Positions 44,417-58,345 of a DNA stretch of 64,000 bases are shown here, piece by piece. The position numbers were made by a program, and so were the translations under genes. Every line of letters starts with the position of its first letter. Position 1 is the stretch's first letter. Below the pieces are notes generated by a model. The model saw only the letters and a program-made list of their open reading frames with translations, was not told where the DNA came from and ran no database searches. The stretch is from Hemibagrus wyckioides (taxonomy: Eukaryota > Chordata > Actinopteri > Siluriformes > Bagridae), in assembly GCF_019097595.1 (NCBI RefSeq), contig NC_080718.1:19198157-19262156 (forward strand). Reading direction: 5' to 3'.

Positions 44417-44765
44417 ATGCAAGGTGTGTGTGTGTGTGTGTTGGGGCATTTTGGTGGGGCCCAAATGTCCCCACAAGGGGATAACATAACACATATCTGA
44501 AATTTTTGACCTGTAGGGACGTTTTGCTGGTCCCCATGAGGAATAATGCTTTTTTCTCCCTTGCTGTTTTCCCTCTCAAAAACCTGAGGCTTTACTTAAA
44601 AAAAAATAAACGAGCCAAAAGGGTTCTCTTTAGTCACTGAAATTAGGGTAATAGCTATATTTAGGTGTAGGTATAACATTAATTACCTGCATTGATAATA
44701 ATGTTAATGAAAAGTCCTCATAAGGATAGTAAGACAAACTTTTGTGTGTGTGTGTGTGTGTGTGT
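44417..44765. repeat. dispersed repeat bounded by GT microsatellites
   Basis: Between two GT runs lies sequence containing GGCCCAAATGTCCCCACAAG, GGTCCCCATGAGGAATAATG and CCTCATAAGGATAGTAAGAC. Modules of this type, built on TCCCCACAAGGATAGTAAA, are common in fish genomes. Class not determined. Confidence 0.6.
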
Positions 44766-45402
44766 GGATAGTGTTTCTGTAAGTACATGGTTAACTGGTG
44801 TAATGAGAAAGCTCTATATGTAGTAGATGTTGTGCCCTTCTAAACCACCTAGCCTCCACTTTTGCCATCATAAACATTCTTCATTTTCCAAACAGAAAAC
44901 AAATATTAAGCAGCACTGGTTCTTCTGCTACTGTGTATCTCTTTCCCAATTCCTCCCCTCTCACTCCCTTCTGTTCCTTCACGTCTCAGATATAATTATA
45001 CATGTCCTAGGCTGATTATACGTTAGCTCTGGAATCTGGCCTGTTGCCTGTTCCCTAACCTAGTCTACTTCATTCTCAAAGGCCTTTCTCTTGAAAGGCA
45101 CCACATAAACCATTTCATTCTCTCTCTCCCTTTAGATTAAACAGATCAGAGAGGAAAAGCAATAAGGGCTTCAATAATGATATCTGTTTATATTCTGCAG
45201 TGGCACACTATGCAAAGTCTGGCTTTTTACTCAGATTCAGCTTTTCGTAGCGTTTTACTACAATTGCTATATGTGTAAGCTATCTGTCGGCTCTCAATGT
45301 GGAGCCATGTCCCACAAATTAGTTTGTTGTACATAGTCCCATTAAGGTTCCTCGCTTCTATTAATACTGACTGGTTTGAATATTAGTCAGTCACAGTCTA
45401 CC

Positions 45403-45600
45403 CTTCATCCATTCATCTTAACTAAGCACTTTATCCTGAACAGGGCTGTGGAGCCTGTTATGGGAACACTGGGTGTGAGTCAGGAGTACATTCTGAATGA
45501 TGCACTGGTCCATCACAGGGCACCATATTTACCCACTCATAAACAACTGGGAACAATTTATAGTAGCCAGACCACCTTTCAGCATGTTTTTGAGAGGTAG
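45403..45600 (+). repeat. dispersed teleost repeat, copy 3
   Basis: Contains CTTTATCCTGAACAGGGCTG, GGAACACTGGGTGTGAGTCA, CAGGGCACCATATTTACCCA and CAGCATGTTTTTGAGAGGTA, in the same order as the consensus I know. Confidence 0.8.
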
Positions 45601-47824
45601 GAGGATGCCTATCAATATTTTTATATTTATAGATATCAGTATTTGAATCAGTTTACAGGTGGATAAAAATATTTGTGGACCCTATTTAAGGAAAAGTGGT
45701 GCAGAATTAAAATTGCCAGCATATGTTTTTGGGGTTTTTTTTGCTCTAGAATGTTATACTGTATGTTTCTACTGTTTCTAATATTTTAGTCTATAGACGA
45801 CTCTAAAGTGACTTGCTAAACAAAAATATTTAAACTTCTAAAAGTTAGCTTAGAGTACAGTTAGCTATTTACAGCTATTACTATTTATGATTCTGCCAAA
45901 GCAAAAAAATTAAGCCATTGAAACCTTGTTATAGGGCTTACATGTAACATATAAACAAATTAGTGGACAGTGTGCGTAAGATTAAGAACAAGTTCAGTAA
46001 TGGACATAACATTACATTGCATTCACTGAGTGAAAACATGTTTGCCAAATGGGACATCATCCTTTATATCCAGGCAGTTGAACTGGGTTTAATTCAGGTT
46101 AAGGGGTAAATATCCACAGCATGAATATTTGTGAATGTTTGCCTGAATTTTTTTCTTGGTTTCCAATTACCTAATTTCCTGTTCAAGCCCCAAATAAATA
46201 CACACAGACTTGGAGAAACATTGTTGCATGCAAAGAAACGACATAATGGGTCACACACATGCATATACACACAAAGTTTACTGGCAGCCGTAGATAAGCC
46301 CACGCATCTCCACACGCCTCCCGGTTGTCGGTGTAATAGCTGTTATCTGCAGCACTAGTCCCTGGGAGGCAGATAAAAACCAGGCCGTTGTGTTTTTATC
46401 TATCTCGCTGAAAGTCAGCTATTGACACCATGCACTTTAGAGGAAATCTCACTCACTGGGATGAGTCTTGAATCCTTTCCTGCCCTGGACATGTCACCTT
46501 GCATTTAAAACTAGTAGTGAAGCACATTTACACCACATGAAAGCCCTGACATAGCTGTACTGAACATCATATATCGCATACAGATTATGTGCAACGGACT
46601 TGTGAATCTGGTTAGAGCACGTAAAGAAACAATGCCAAAGCAGTGCTAATTTGACACGCACAATATAGTTTAACAGAAGTTGGTGACAGCTAGTGTAATT
46701 GCATCGTTGACAAGTGATTGAGACTGTCTATCCCACAATGTTGCTGAATAAAAGCCGTGTTGCTATGCAGGCTGAACTATTCTATTGCTGGTTGAAGGTG
46801 GTTTGGACAAAGGAACAGCAGGCTTTAGTGGGCATCATAAGGGCCCTCCCGTCTCCAGCCCTACTCACAATAACGGCCTAAGTGTGAACAGCAGGTGACT
46901 CCCATTCAACGCAGCCTGGGTTAATAAAGTCTCTCCACTAAGTCAATAAACAAGGCCTTGTTCACACACTGGCTAATTGTTTTGCGCTCCAGCAGCCTGG
47001 GTGTGGAGTGGTGATGAGGGATGCCCGTTCCCCTGGAGTCTTCATCAGGGTCTTCAGCCATTCTGTCCCCCCAGAGGCCCTCACAGTGACCCAGACCTCA
47101 GACAAATCCACTCACTCTCAGTCACCCGGGGATTGACCAGCTTATGTGTCTAGCCATCCTGGCTAGTTCAACACATGTCCCTAAGAAACTCTGACATATT
47201 TTCAAGTTGCTCAAGTCTGAAAATGCTTGAGATTCTGCTCCCTCGGCTGCATCTTATCTCTCTGTATTCTCATCCCATGCCTGTAGCACCAACATGCATC
47301 CAGAAAACTAATTGAGTGCAGGCAATGAGTGAAACAACCACAGAGATGAAATCTCTGCATGCATTCATCATGTACAGCCCAGAGCAGGACTGGTGGAATG
47401 ACGGTACTATGTGGATTTGAGGCCTTGGTTTGCAAGAAGAGGATCTAACCTCCTCTCAGGACTGTTAATGATCTCTATGATGACAAACTAAACTCCTGGG
47501 CTTCCCACAATATTTATTTAAGGTTTAAAGTCTATCAAAAATAATACCTTATCATAGCTAAATCTTTCTATTGAATTTATGGTGTACATTGTTAGATGAT
47601 GTTAGTTTTGGTCTGATTTCTTAAGCTATATCTATAGAATTAAGCTTTCATGATTACATTTGTTAATTCAATTTAAACATTTAATTCTTTCAATTTCAGT
47701 ATGCATGCACTTTGTAAACTGTTGCTTATTATTATTTTAATAAATTAATGACACTTTGTCCAGCAGATTCTATGAAATCCATATAGTACAAAGGTCTAGT
47801 TTTCAATACTTCTGATTACTGTTA

Positions 47825-47935
47825 CCTCTGAGGAACTGGTGACCCATCATAGGTGTTCAACAAGAGTTGTGCTTCCATGGCAACCCTGACCATGGTAAAA
47901 TGTCTACTGAAGACAAATGAATGAATTGTAACGCA
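47825..47935 (-). repeat. dispersed teleost repeat, copy 4 (reverse, degraded)
   Basis: On the minus strand it reads CATTTGTCTTCAGTAGACAT, then CCATGGTCAGGGTTGCCATG. It is weaker than the other copies. Confidence 0.55.
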
Positions 47936-48027
47936 TATTATTCAGTGATTACAGTGAAACCTATGGAAACTGTAGCATATGTAAAGACAGTGAGGTCCCA
48001 CTCCATTAACAGGAGTTTGGCTGAGAA

Positions 48028-48034
<7 letters not shown>

Positions 48035-48061
<27 letters not shown>
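48035..48061. repeat. (CT)n microsatellite
   Basis: About 13 CT units. Confidence 0.94.
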
Positions 48062-51000
48062 GCACAGTACTATCATCAGCTGTAAAATCTGTTGTTGGGT
48101 TTGGTTAAATCTCCTTCAGTATGCACACCAACCAGCTCCCTCACATTTCTGGAATTTTTCGCAGTTCGCTTTTTTCCTTTGTTGTTGCTAAACTGCTTAC
48201 TGTTTTTTAAACACTATGCCAAGACATCTTTTCCTCTCCTTCCGGTATGTCTGTGGTATTGTTATTCTGAATAGAATTGATAGTGAGTTGATATGAACTG
48301 ATGCTCTTTTGATATGTGACTGAAACGCTTCTTTCATCTTCTTCCTGAAAAACGATATAGCTGACACACTTGAAATAGAACAGTCTTGCTATGCTGTTGG
48401 GCTGAATAATTTGGACAGGGTACAGAATTATAATACCTAACATATTTACATAAAAATGGTATGGTAATAATTACTATGATAAACAAAGATGCAATAATGA
48501 ACTCTATAGTAATGGATATATTAGCATCATTTCCACTTGAGCTTATCCTAGTAGCAGCGATGCATCTACTGTTAGAAGTCTGAATGTTTGTTATATATTT
48601 GTAAAAAATGTAAGTAACCCCCAAGCGACCCTCCCCCCACCTTCCCCGTCCCCAGACTTATTCAGTGGGCTGTGAACATGAGGCGATCCAAGTAACATAA
48701 CACGTAGCACATTATCCTTATCAACTCTGCCTCAGCTTAATCACCAAGGTGATGGCTGCCATGTTTTCTTACCCCTTCGCCTTAATTTATCTCTCTCTCT
48801 TTTTCTCTCCCTTTTTCCTTTATTCTTCCTTTTGAACACCCGCTATCTTTTATCCTTTCTTATTTATCTCTCCACTCCTAGCCACTTTCATCTCTCCCTC
48901 TCTTTCTTTTGCTCTGTTTTTCCTTCCCTGGATCCTGTATTTTTTTTTTGTGTGTGTATCTTTTCCTTAGTCTGCCCCACTAATACGGACACTGAGCACC
49001 TGCAAGTGCTCATTTGAAGATGTTGCAGGCACAAGAATGCATGCAGTAAACACAAGAGAGCTGTATTTATAATAAATCAGCTTTATGGGCCTCTGATGGA
49101 GGTGATATCAGTGAAATTTATGCAGGGAGACCTCAGAGTTCTCAGCTAACAGCTGTGAGATAGCGCTTCCCCTCAGCAGCCTGCTCTGGACAGACCTGGC
49201 TTCATAAGGCAACAGTATGGCCTTTGGGTCATGCTGCAGTAAGATGTGGTAACGTAGTTAGGATTTTAGTTGTAAAGTAGGAGTTCCACTGTTCCTAGCG
49301 CAAAGTTTAGGTGAAATAGAAGATTTGAATAGATGAATTGCAGCTCTGCCTGTCTGTTGGTGAAAACAACATTCCATTAGATATTGCAGATCATCCTTCA
49401 GTGTTCCTGTTTAAGCCTAGCAATTACTGTGAATTGGTTTTGTCATGCAAAAACAACTTAAAAAATGGTACTCAAACCCAAACAAAACAGAGGCATGTAA
49501 ATAAAAGTCGGTTTAACTATGCCCTTGCCCACACCCTGCCCAGATGTCCGCTTTCACCCCTGGCAAATATACAGAATGTGAGTTTAAAAGCAGTGATGTC
49601 ACATTTCAAAGAAGGTGTGTGGTTCAAATTACAAACCTGATTCCTGCAGCTTGATGAAATGTGACCACTCGCCATTATTTGGTTTCCAGCAGATGCAAGC
49701 AATAATAACAATGGCTATGGTCGAACTGATGGAGGTGTCTTTAGTTAGAAGGCAAAACATGGCTGGGCTTAAAATCAAGACCAAAATAGCTACATAAACC
49801 TGACAGTACTTTACTACTCTATGACGTCAACCCACTCTGTTCTCTGTTGCTAAAATGAGACTACCTGTGTAAATGTTTGTTGTACTATCACCAAAACCCC
49901 CAAGAGGCTAGAGCTTTAATCATGTTTTTTGCAGTTGTTAGAGATTGGTGTGTGGTGGGGGTGGGCAGGGGGTGGTTCCTGGCTCAGCCAGTACCCAGGT
50001 GTCTCCTTGGATCTGGTCCCACCAATGAGTGAGCCAGTAATAATTAGCAGCCGTTGACTTACGAATGCGCCAAGAACAGGCGGCAAATCATCTTGCGGTT
50101 GAACCTGGCACAAGCAGCTGCATGGGCCAATTGCTTGTGATTCTTTTACTCAGGGTGAGAAATAAATAACAGATACAGTGCAATAAAATGGCTCTTTTAC
50201 AGCCTGCTAAAAGTTTAGCTCCTGCTGGGAGGCTTACTGTGAGCAACACTGCTGATATGGCTAACACCATACTCAGCAGGCGGTTCAATACCTTCCTGAA
50301 GGTCCAGGGATGCTGCCCTTTCATCCTCCTCCTCTTCTTACCTCATCTTCCCTGCTGAGATGGAGGCTCCCTGCAGATGGAGCAAGGCACTTGAGGGGAA
50401 ACCGATGGGGTAATGCAACAAATTTGGTGCTTAACGTCAACTGATGCCATGTTTCACCTGTTGCCATGGTGACATCTAGGCGCCTAGTTGGTGCTTACCT
50501 TTTTCTGGTCCTGTTGCTCCAGGGAGAAAAACGGCAGGAGAGCAGGGAGTTGGTGCTTACCTCAGACTTGCCTTGAGCTGGGGAAGAGAAAGGGGGTTCA
50601 TTACAGCTTTCAGAAAATCAAGATCACCAATAACATTTTGCACTTGCTTGTAAAGTAAGTAATTTGTGGTAGCAAAAATCATAGTGGGATGTCTGAGGCT
50701 GTTGATGCTTTAACTCAGGCATGATATAATTGTGACCAAGTGTTTGGAAATTATGATCCCCATGCCTTTTCAATTTAAATATTTACTCAAATAGTCAAAT
50801 AGTTACTCATTTAAAATATTTGCCATTAATTTTCCAAAATAACAGACTGATTTAAGTGGAAATGGTGGTTAGGTGGAGTATCCTCACATATATGATGAAA
50901 CTGAAAGTTAGAAAAAGTTTGGCATGGGGAACCCCTTGAGTGGAACTTTAAGGTTGTTTATGTTAGCTGAATTTAAATGTGCTATTAAGGATGTTCTCAA

Positions 51001-54000
51001 TGCTACCCTCCTCCCAAATCGTCCCCATTTATTTTCGAAGACTTTGTGCTCCCTTGTAAAACACTGTGTGATCTACAGCTACAGTCCTCGTTTGTCTCTT
51101 ACTGTAAAAAAAAAACTGGGCCTAACATGGGTGACTCACTGTAGGATAAACCTTTTTATTTATTTAAATTTTATTGACAGCGGAAAAATTTGTGTCATGT
51201 CAAAGTGCCTCTAAGTCTTAGGTTAAATGGAGAGGAGAACCAGTGTGGGTTTAATTAGACCTGTTGGCTCTAAGTTTGTTTTATTTGCGTAACAAATACA
51301 GTCAAAGAACAACTTGTTGGCTTTTGTAAGAGTTGTATTTTTGGATTTCTCCCAGAATTAAGCCTTTAATGCTGTTTAACGTCCATCACACATATTGCGT
51401 ACCAAATCGAGTTTCACCCAAAGAAGATGTTTTTCAAGTTACACGTCATCATTGTCATCATCTAGGTTAAAGGTATTATAACTTTAGAGCCATATATAAT
51501 CTTTCACCAGGGCTTCTCAGTTAGGCCATAAATGAGGCATTCATGACCGGCATTTTATAGTGCAAATCTTGGGACTATGGGAAAAACTTTATGAAGCCCT
51601 GACTTCCATGGCACATCAGGCCTCAAACCTGTTACAATAACGCAGAAATGGCCTGAAACCTAAACATAGCTCATTTCAACTCTCCTCATGCATAGAGCAC
51701 ACAAATCAAAGAACAGAAATAAACACTGCTCAGGAAAAGGAACTTGTTTATCAAAACTGAAATTGCACTCATATGCAAAATGACCCATAATTACAAGCGC
51801 ACCTATAAATTACCTTTTCAATCAAGCATCCAGAAAAAAATTAGAGGAAGGAGGTCAGCTACAAAAGGGGACTCTTACAGAACCCCCTGCCATAACCCCT
51901 TCAAAAGCCTACACAATAACCTTTGCTCTCTCTCCAAAGAAGAGGAAAAGTTTTTTAGCTGATGGCAGGCTTGTACACTGCAGAGGGCATGCTCTGTAAT
52001 GGGATGTTACAGTCAAGGTTTATATGTTTAGTTTGAGGTGGAAAGTCTTGGCAATTCAGCTGGCCATTTGCGGCATAGTGTGTATGTGTCTGTGTGTATT
52101 TCTGTGTGAGGTAGTATCAGTAAGTGGCTCTTCAAACAAGGCCAAGAGCAGACCCATACTTACGCAGAAAGCTATTTTGCCCCAAGTTCTGCCAAGACAT
52201 CCTGACCACTCCCAGTGCTTCAGCAGCGCTTGCCCTGGTAATTACATGCCGTCCGGAAAGAAGCCGAGAGCGACTCTCTTTAAAGTGAGTCAAATATCCT
52301 CCTTGTTTAATTATGATTCTCAGGTCAAACCTGAAGCCTTTGGCTCATGCTGTTGCTCTTTTTCCATAAGTCTTCACATGCAATACATTGTGTCCCAGAG
52401 AGAGACTGTGGAAATGTGGAAATGCTAGGAGGAGGGGTGGAGGAGGAGGTTAAACTGGTGATTTTTAATCTGGCATCCGCAAAATGACCTAACTGCCTGA
52501 CCACACACTGCTCCACCAAGCAGAAGAGATGACGCTAAGTCCTCTCACTATAGCATTTGCCTTAAATGTGTGACCTCATTGGGTGAGAGCTCAGCGTCAG
52601 TAAGCCAACCACATAAATGTGAATGTATATTTCCTGAATGGAGACGTGTCTCGTAGCTCTGATATTTTCAAACTGCATTTTAAAACTCAATTGCCCACAC
52701 AATAGATTTATGGTTTTGCTAAGGGAAACTCATTTCAAAACACATATAAAAACTCTCTGCACACGGATCTTACATTGGATTTGCTTGTTAACTACTGTAT
52801 ACTGTTAACAATGCAAACAAATGTATTAAACAAACGCTCATGGCATAGACAGAGAATTTAATAAACATTTCTGTGATGGATTGTTAATTAAAATGCTGCC
52901 TTTTTTTTTATCACTGTTTCCCAACATCAACAGAGTACTCTATCAATTACTCAGAGCTGCTCTCACAACATCCGGTGACAAATGAAGTATTGTTGCTGGA
53001 ACATTTCACTCACAGCCTGAGCTGTAAAGACTGTATTAAAAGCTAATCTCTTTACAATGTTTATTGCAAAAAAAAAAAAAAACTTTTTTCCTATACTCAT
53101 TTCCCCTGCTTTGTCAATGAGCTCATTCCAAAATATTATTGCACATGTGACTTAAAGGCTGTGTATCCTTTTGGGGCCATAGAGAAAGTGCTCTCTAGTG
53201 CATACTACATGGCTATACTGTGATTCACTTGGGTTTAATCACTCTTTCTGTCTTTTTGGTTGAGACTGAAGAGCTAATCGCCTCGCTGCTTCCCGCACTG
53301 TCTTGCCAGAATCCCATGGTTCACCCACATCGGGATGTTAGCATATTCTGACTGCTTGGAATTCTTTCCTGCTGTCCGGAGAGCACACACTGTGTTTTAA
53401 AAACGTGTTGGGCTCTTTCAAGTTTTATTTGAAAGTATGTAATTACATTCTTGAAAGAATAACAGGTCCCTGGAGTGATTTATATTGAGTATTAAATGTC
53501 AAGGTTTGAAAAGACACAGTTAACACTTGCTCATCCACTTAAAAGGGCTCTCAGTGGCCTGAAATTCTAAAAGAAGAATTCAGGATATAGATATGCAGTA
53601 AAAATAAAGATGCTGAGAAATGGTAAGAGGGAAAGAGAGTTGTGTTGCGGTAAATGCAGATATAGATATTTACAGGAATGTACAGATGATTTATTTTCTC
53701 AGCATCAAAAAGTCTCACTTCTGCTCTGAATTGGGAACTTGGCTTGCTGTAATTGGATGAATACATAAGACACTAATGTAAATAATTATTTAATTATATG
53801 GTTCATATTCATAACTTTTTTACACCCATGACACTTAATTTCGTGGATGATTTGTTAGGTCTATCTTTACAATGAGAAATGCATCAAAAGCAGCACAATA
53901 TAAGAGCATTTTTGTGCTGAATTATAATGGCATAAATTAATAATCGAACTACTTAATAGACTAGTCTAGTGGCATTTCATTCATTCATTCAAATTTAGAC

Positions 54001-56140
54001 CTTTTTGGGGGGGGGTTGCACAATCATCTGGTATCTATGCTTTCATTCATTAAAATATGACCATTTCATTTAATTTAAATTTGACCAGCAATGTTAAATT
54101 GACCAGCATTTTTTCCCCCAAAAAGAAACACAAATCTAACTTCAGTTGGATTTCACTGTAGCGTACAGACACTGGTGTATTTGACTGATGCTATCATCAG
54201 GTCATAAACTAAGACACAGTACTGTGGCTGTGAGTTGTGCATTGCTCTGGTCCCACTATGTCAATCTCTTCCCTCTGATTAAAATACTATCTTCAAGTGG
54301 CACACCAGCCCCTGATAAAAAAGCTTTTTAATTCACTGAGAAGAGTCCCCTCTGTAACCCCCACTAGCAGAACAGACAAGTATAGCTGGAACTGCTGCAC
54401 TCTATGAAGGGTCTGGAGAGTGTTGTGGCAGCTGACTAAAAAAGGCCCAGGACACCTCACTCTTCAGCAAACATGTCTGATAACATCTGCCAGGAGCTGC
54501 TTAGCACCGGTGACAGGAGGTGGAAGATGGAAGGAGATGGAAGGACATTAGAGGCCTGTCAGTCACTTAGCCCAATTGAGGCCAGTCTATCCTTCCATCT
54601 CTCTGCCAACTGTAAAATTGGAGAACAAAGAAATGACAACATCAGTTTTATCTCTGGAAGGATTTGACAAAAGACAACTGGCCTTTTAAACAAGTAAGCT
54701 CTTTGAAAAATATAATAGTAAATACTGTATGTTATATACTAATATTTTGTACATTTAATTGTTCACATAATAAATTGTCATTAATGTTGTTTACTACTAG
54801 AAGAAAATTTTATAGAAACTGCTTTTTTGTTGAATTATCAGACATAATTGAAAGATCTTTCATTTGTAATTGTCAAAACATAAATCATAAGTTTTATGAT
54901 TTTCATTTTATATGTCTTAAAATAAAATGTAGGTTATTTACCTTGTTCCAAGTATTTCAGTATGTCTAAGAAAATCTTTTTACTGTACAGATACCTTTAA
55001 CACTGATAGCACCAATACCCAAGACTGTTAGATATAAAACACACTGTTTTTGTTAAAATGTATTATTTGTGTGGACATGACAGAGAGAGGAGCTGTTACG
55101 TCTCAGTTCTAGCACAAAGAGATGTAATGTGAGTTTCAGTGTATCTAAACCTGGGGAAAAAAACTGTAACAACCTGGAAAAATCCTGGCACACCAGCCCC
55201 GTCATTTCCTTAGAGTTTACCTTTTGACTCTGAAGTTTACATGCCATTTCCATCACACGGATTAAAATAGTTTGCCCAATCCTCCATTCTCCTCCCTTGC
55301 AAACACCAAAACCTCAGAGTACTTACAGACTTTAAGAGCCGTGAGCTGAGTTGGAAGGATTAGGACCATTCTTAGTGCGGCTCATGCCATTACAGGTGGC
55401 CAAAATGAAGCTGGGCCCAAAGAATGTTCCAGCAAAAAAAGGAGGCGCCGCAAAAGCTGTGTTTGATCAATGAGCAGGGCGCGTGTCTCCACTAGCGAGC
55501 TGGCTGAAGGGAGAGAGAGAAGTTGGCGCTGACTGAGAGGAGAGGAGAACAGAGAGAAAAGTAAAGTGTGTTGTGACATTGCACAGGAGGTATTCTCTCT
55601 GAGGTCAGCTTTGAGCTGCTGTTGAACTCATTGATTGAGGATGAGCGTTCACACGTGAGAAGATTCTGAGCTTGATTTATCCACTCTTGCTGACTCACAT
55701 TCGCCTCCTACACAGAGGTGTGCAATTAACCAATTGCAGATGTCACACTGTTAACCTCTTCAATCACACGACACCAGGTAAAGATGTGGAATAGTTTGGG
55801 GATTACAGAACCAAGGACCAGACAGCTGATGATTCATGTAGCTTCTTCAGAACATAATACCAAACATGGCAGGATAAAAGTAGTTTGGGACAAACTAAAG
55901 TTCCCTTTTAAGGTTCCCTGTAGTACTAACAGTAGTTGTACTTTATACTGATTTTGTAGTGAGGGAGTTAAATGGTAGAGATGGAGTTGACTTAGTGTTG
56001 AGAGGAGCTAAGCAGGGGTAGGGAATCTCCGTCCCCTCCTGCACATAATGCCTGCAGCAGAACCACCCACGGGAGGCAATCTCTCTGTGATCTCAGGAGG
56101 CTAAGCCTGGTCAACGCCTCAGAGCACACCTCAATTACGT

Positions 56141-56178
56141 GCACACACACATACACACACACACACACATACACGCAC
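56141..56178. repeat. (CA)n microsatellite, interrupted
   Basis: About 19 units with TA and CG interruptions. Confidence 0.93.
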
Positions 56179-57419
56179 ACTCTGCTGCTATAACAACAGA
56201 CCGAAAAAAATTTAACCTGAGCAAAGCCCTTACCTCTGGGCATGACTAATATCATTCTCCTCAGCATCTCCAATCTTAGTTGTATTTTCTTTTTGCTTGT
56301 TCAAAAGTAAAAACCTAAATATATGAGAGCAAGCTATATAGCCATTTGATATTTATGGTTATATGAAACAAACATCAAATATACAAATATGTATATGAAT
56401 TTGTATTTTTTTTAAATATAGAAATGTAATTAAAGTCAGATTATTTAAGTGTTATTATAATACTGCATTTAATTGTTCTGATTGAAAGCAGTGATAGAGG
56501 AATATTGTCCCTAACACTCAAAGAACAAGCCTAGTTATGGCATTCATGGGATTTTTGAAGAATATACCACTCATTAACTTCATGAATATAAACAAACAAA
56601 CAAATAAATCAGTGTACCTTACAAGTGAGGTTTAAGCTGTGTCATGTGCTATCCATAGTGAGGGTCAGCCTGTATGCAGTTGTTTACTGTGAGACCCTAT
56701 CACTTCTATAATACTAGATATTGGTAGCCAGGCTGCATGATATTATATTTGTAACTGACATATAGCTGAGGATGAAAAAATTATATTTATAATTAATAGA
56801 GAATGCTTAAGAGCCACCTACTGTGTTCAGTCAGTACATCATAAATGATTATGTTTCCGGATACTGCCAACTGACAGTTGGCACCAACTATAAGCAAGCA
56901 CTTAATACAGCAATCCACTGGAAAGTCAAAATCAGCCACTAGAGCACAGCTGGGCTGTGTGTAGACATAGTGTCAAGAGTGCAGTGCACCCTGTACTGGA
57001 ACTGTGTGAGTGCACAGCTGTTGTGCAGTTGCATGCTATCCAGCCATGAGAGGGGTGGTGGGGTGAGGTGGGGTGTCCCTATCGCAATGCACTATGTTAC
57101 ACTGTCGGTCATTGCTTTCTAGAGATATCTCTATAATAAACATGACAAATCCTAATAAATGAAGATGTATCGTGAATAGAGAGTGAGTGTACTTTACAAT
57201 CTACTTATTGGCTGACAACTGTCTATGTATAGCACTGAGTGAGCAGTTACTTCATCACATTTGCATAACAATGGTAATGACAGGGTCGTAATGATGGACC
57301 CCCACCACCGCCAGCCCCTTCCCCAGTAGATATTTGCCCTTGTGTGTGACGTGTGAGCAATTTTTCTTTACAGTGAATTCGGAGGGGGTGGTGATGAGTT
57401 AAAGGTATCTTCTGCCCTT

Positions 57420-57690
57420 CTGTCTCTAAAGTGAATGCAGCAGACAGGGAAGCAGTATGCTAATGAGCGGGTGTCTGTGAGGACTCATTCATGTCCAGGG
57501 CCTTTAGTGGGCAGAATGAGGGCAAAAGGAGAATTGCAGTGATTCTGGTGATAAGGGACGTTCACTGATCTCCCTTTCTGCTGGAAAGGTCATGTAACAA
57601 TGCGAGTGCTGCAATGCTGTTTAATTGCTCCTCAGCGGTGATGACTTTCTATGAGGGCTGTGAGGTGTTGGAGCTGTTTGGATAACTCAG
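57420..57690. promoter_or_regulatory. candidate upstream regulatory island of bmp4
   Basis: The sequence is unique and includes AGTATGCTAATGAGCGG (octamer-like), TTTAATTGCTCCTCAGCGG, and TGTTTGGATAACTCAGTGAT followed by GTAATTAAAC. It contains no open frame and no repeat and ends about 1 kb before the probable bmp4 first exon. Promoter-proximal control is an inference. Confidence 0.35.
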
Positions 57691-58308
57691 TGATGTAATT
57701 AAACACCAAAGAAACATTTTGTAAAACTTACATGGGCTTATGTTTGCAATGCAAGTACTTCACAGACTGGTTGTTAGTGGCCTCCTCAGCCTCATGGGGT
57801 TGTTTGTATATATCAATGGATGTGTAAATGAACTGGCTTACATACTCATTTGCATTAAGTTTGCTCAGTCTCACTTGAATATTTACTATATGTGTATTTT
57901 GTCAGGCAAATTAAGTGATATTGGACAAAGAACTAGGGGTCTAAAATATTTTAATGCATATCAGTTAATCCCAGAAGGTGTATTTTCTTTTGCATATATA
58001 TTAAGGCCATAGAAAACCTGTACTTCCTTTCATTTCTGTAATAAAGAGGCTCCATTTACAACAGGATTTGAGTTTTTAAGGTATGGGTATTCATCTGCAA
58101 CGCGTTAAAAATTAAGAAGTCAAATCAGACCATCACCTCTGTGTGTGTGTGTGTGTGGAGGGGGCATTAGATGTTTAGGGTGACGGAAAATCCCCATGGT
58201 CATAATAATACATGTTAATTTCCACCTCGTGTCGACATCTGACAGGGTTAATGAGGAAAAATGATTTTTTTAAATACAAGATGGTTCGGCTATTCTCCTC
58301 CTCTCCGT

Positions 58309-58345
58309 GTGTGTGTGTGTATACGTGCGCGCGCGCGCATGTGTA
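58309..58345. repeat. (GT)n / (GC)n run
   Basis: A GT run, then TATACGTGCGCGCGCGCG. The GC-alternating part could form Z-DNA. It lies about 300 bp upstream of the probable bmp4 promoter. Confidence 0.85.

Larger units (their letters stand above)
44766..48034. other. intergenic with two dispersed-repeat copies, no gene seen
   Basis: Outside the repeats at 45403-45600 and 47825-47935 I see no exon. The block 46940-47160 is GC-rich and unique-looking (TGGCTAATTGTTTTGCGCTC within it) and is a candidate regulatory island. Confidence 0.55.
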
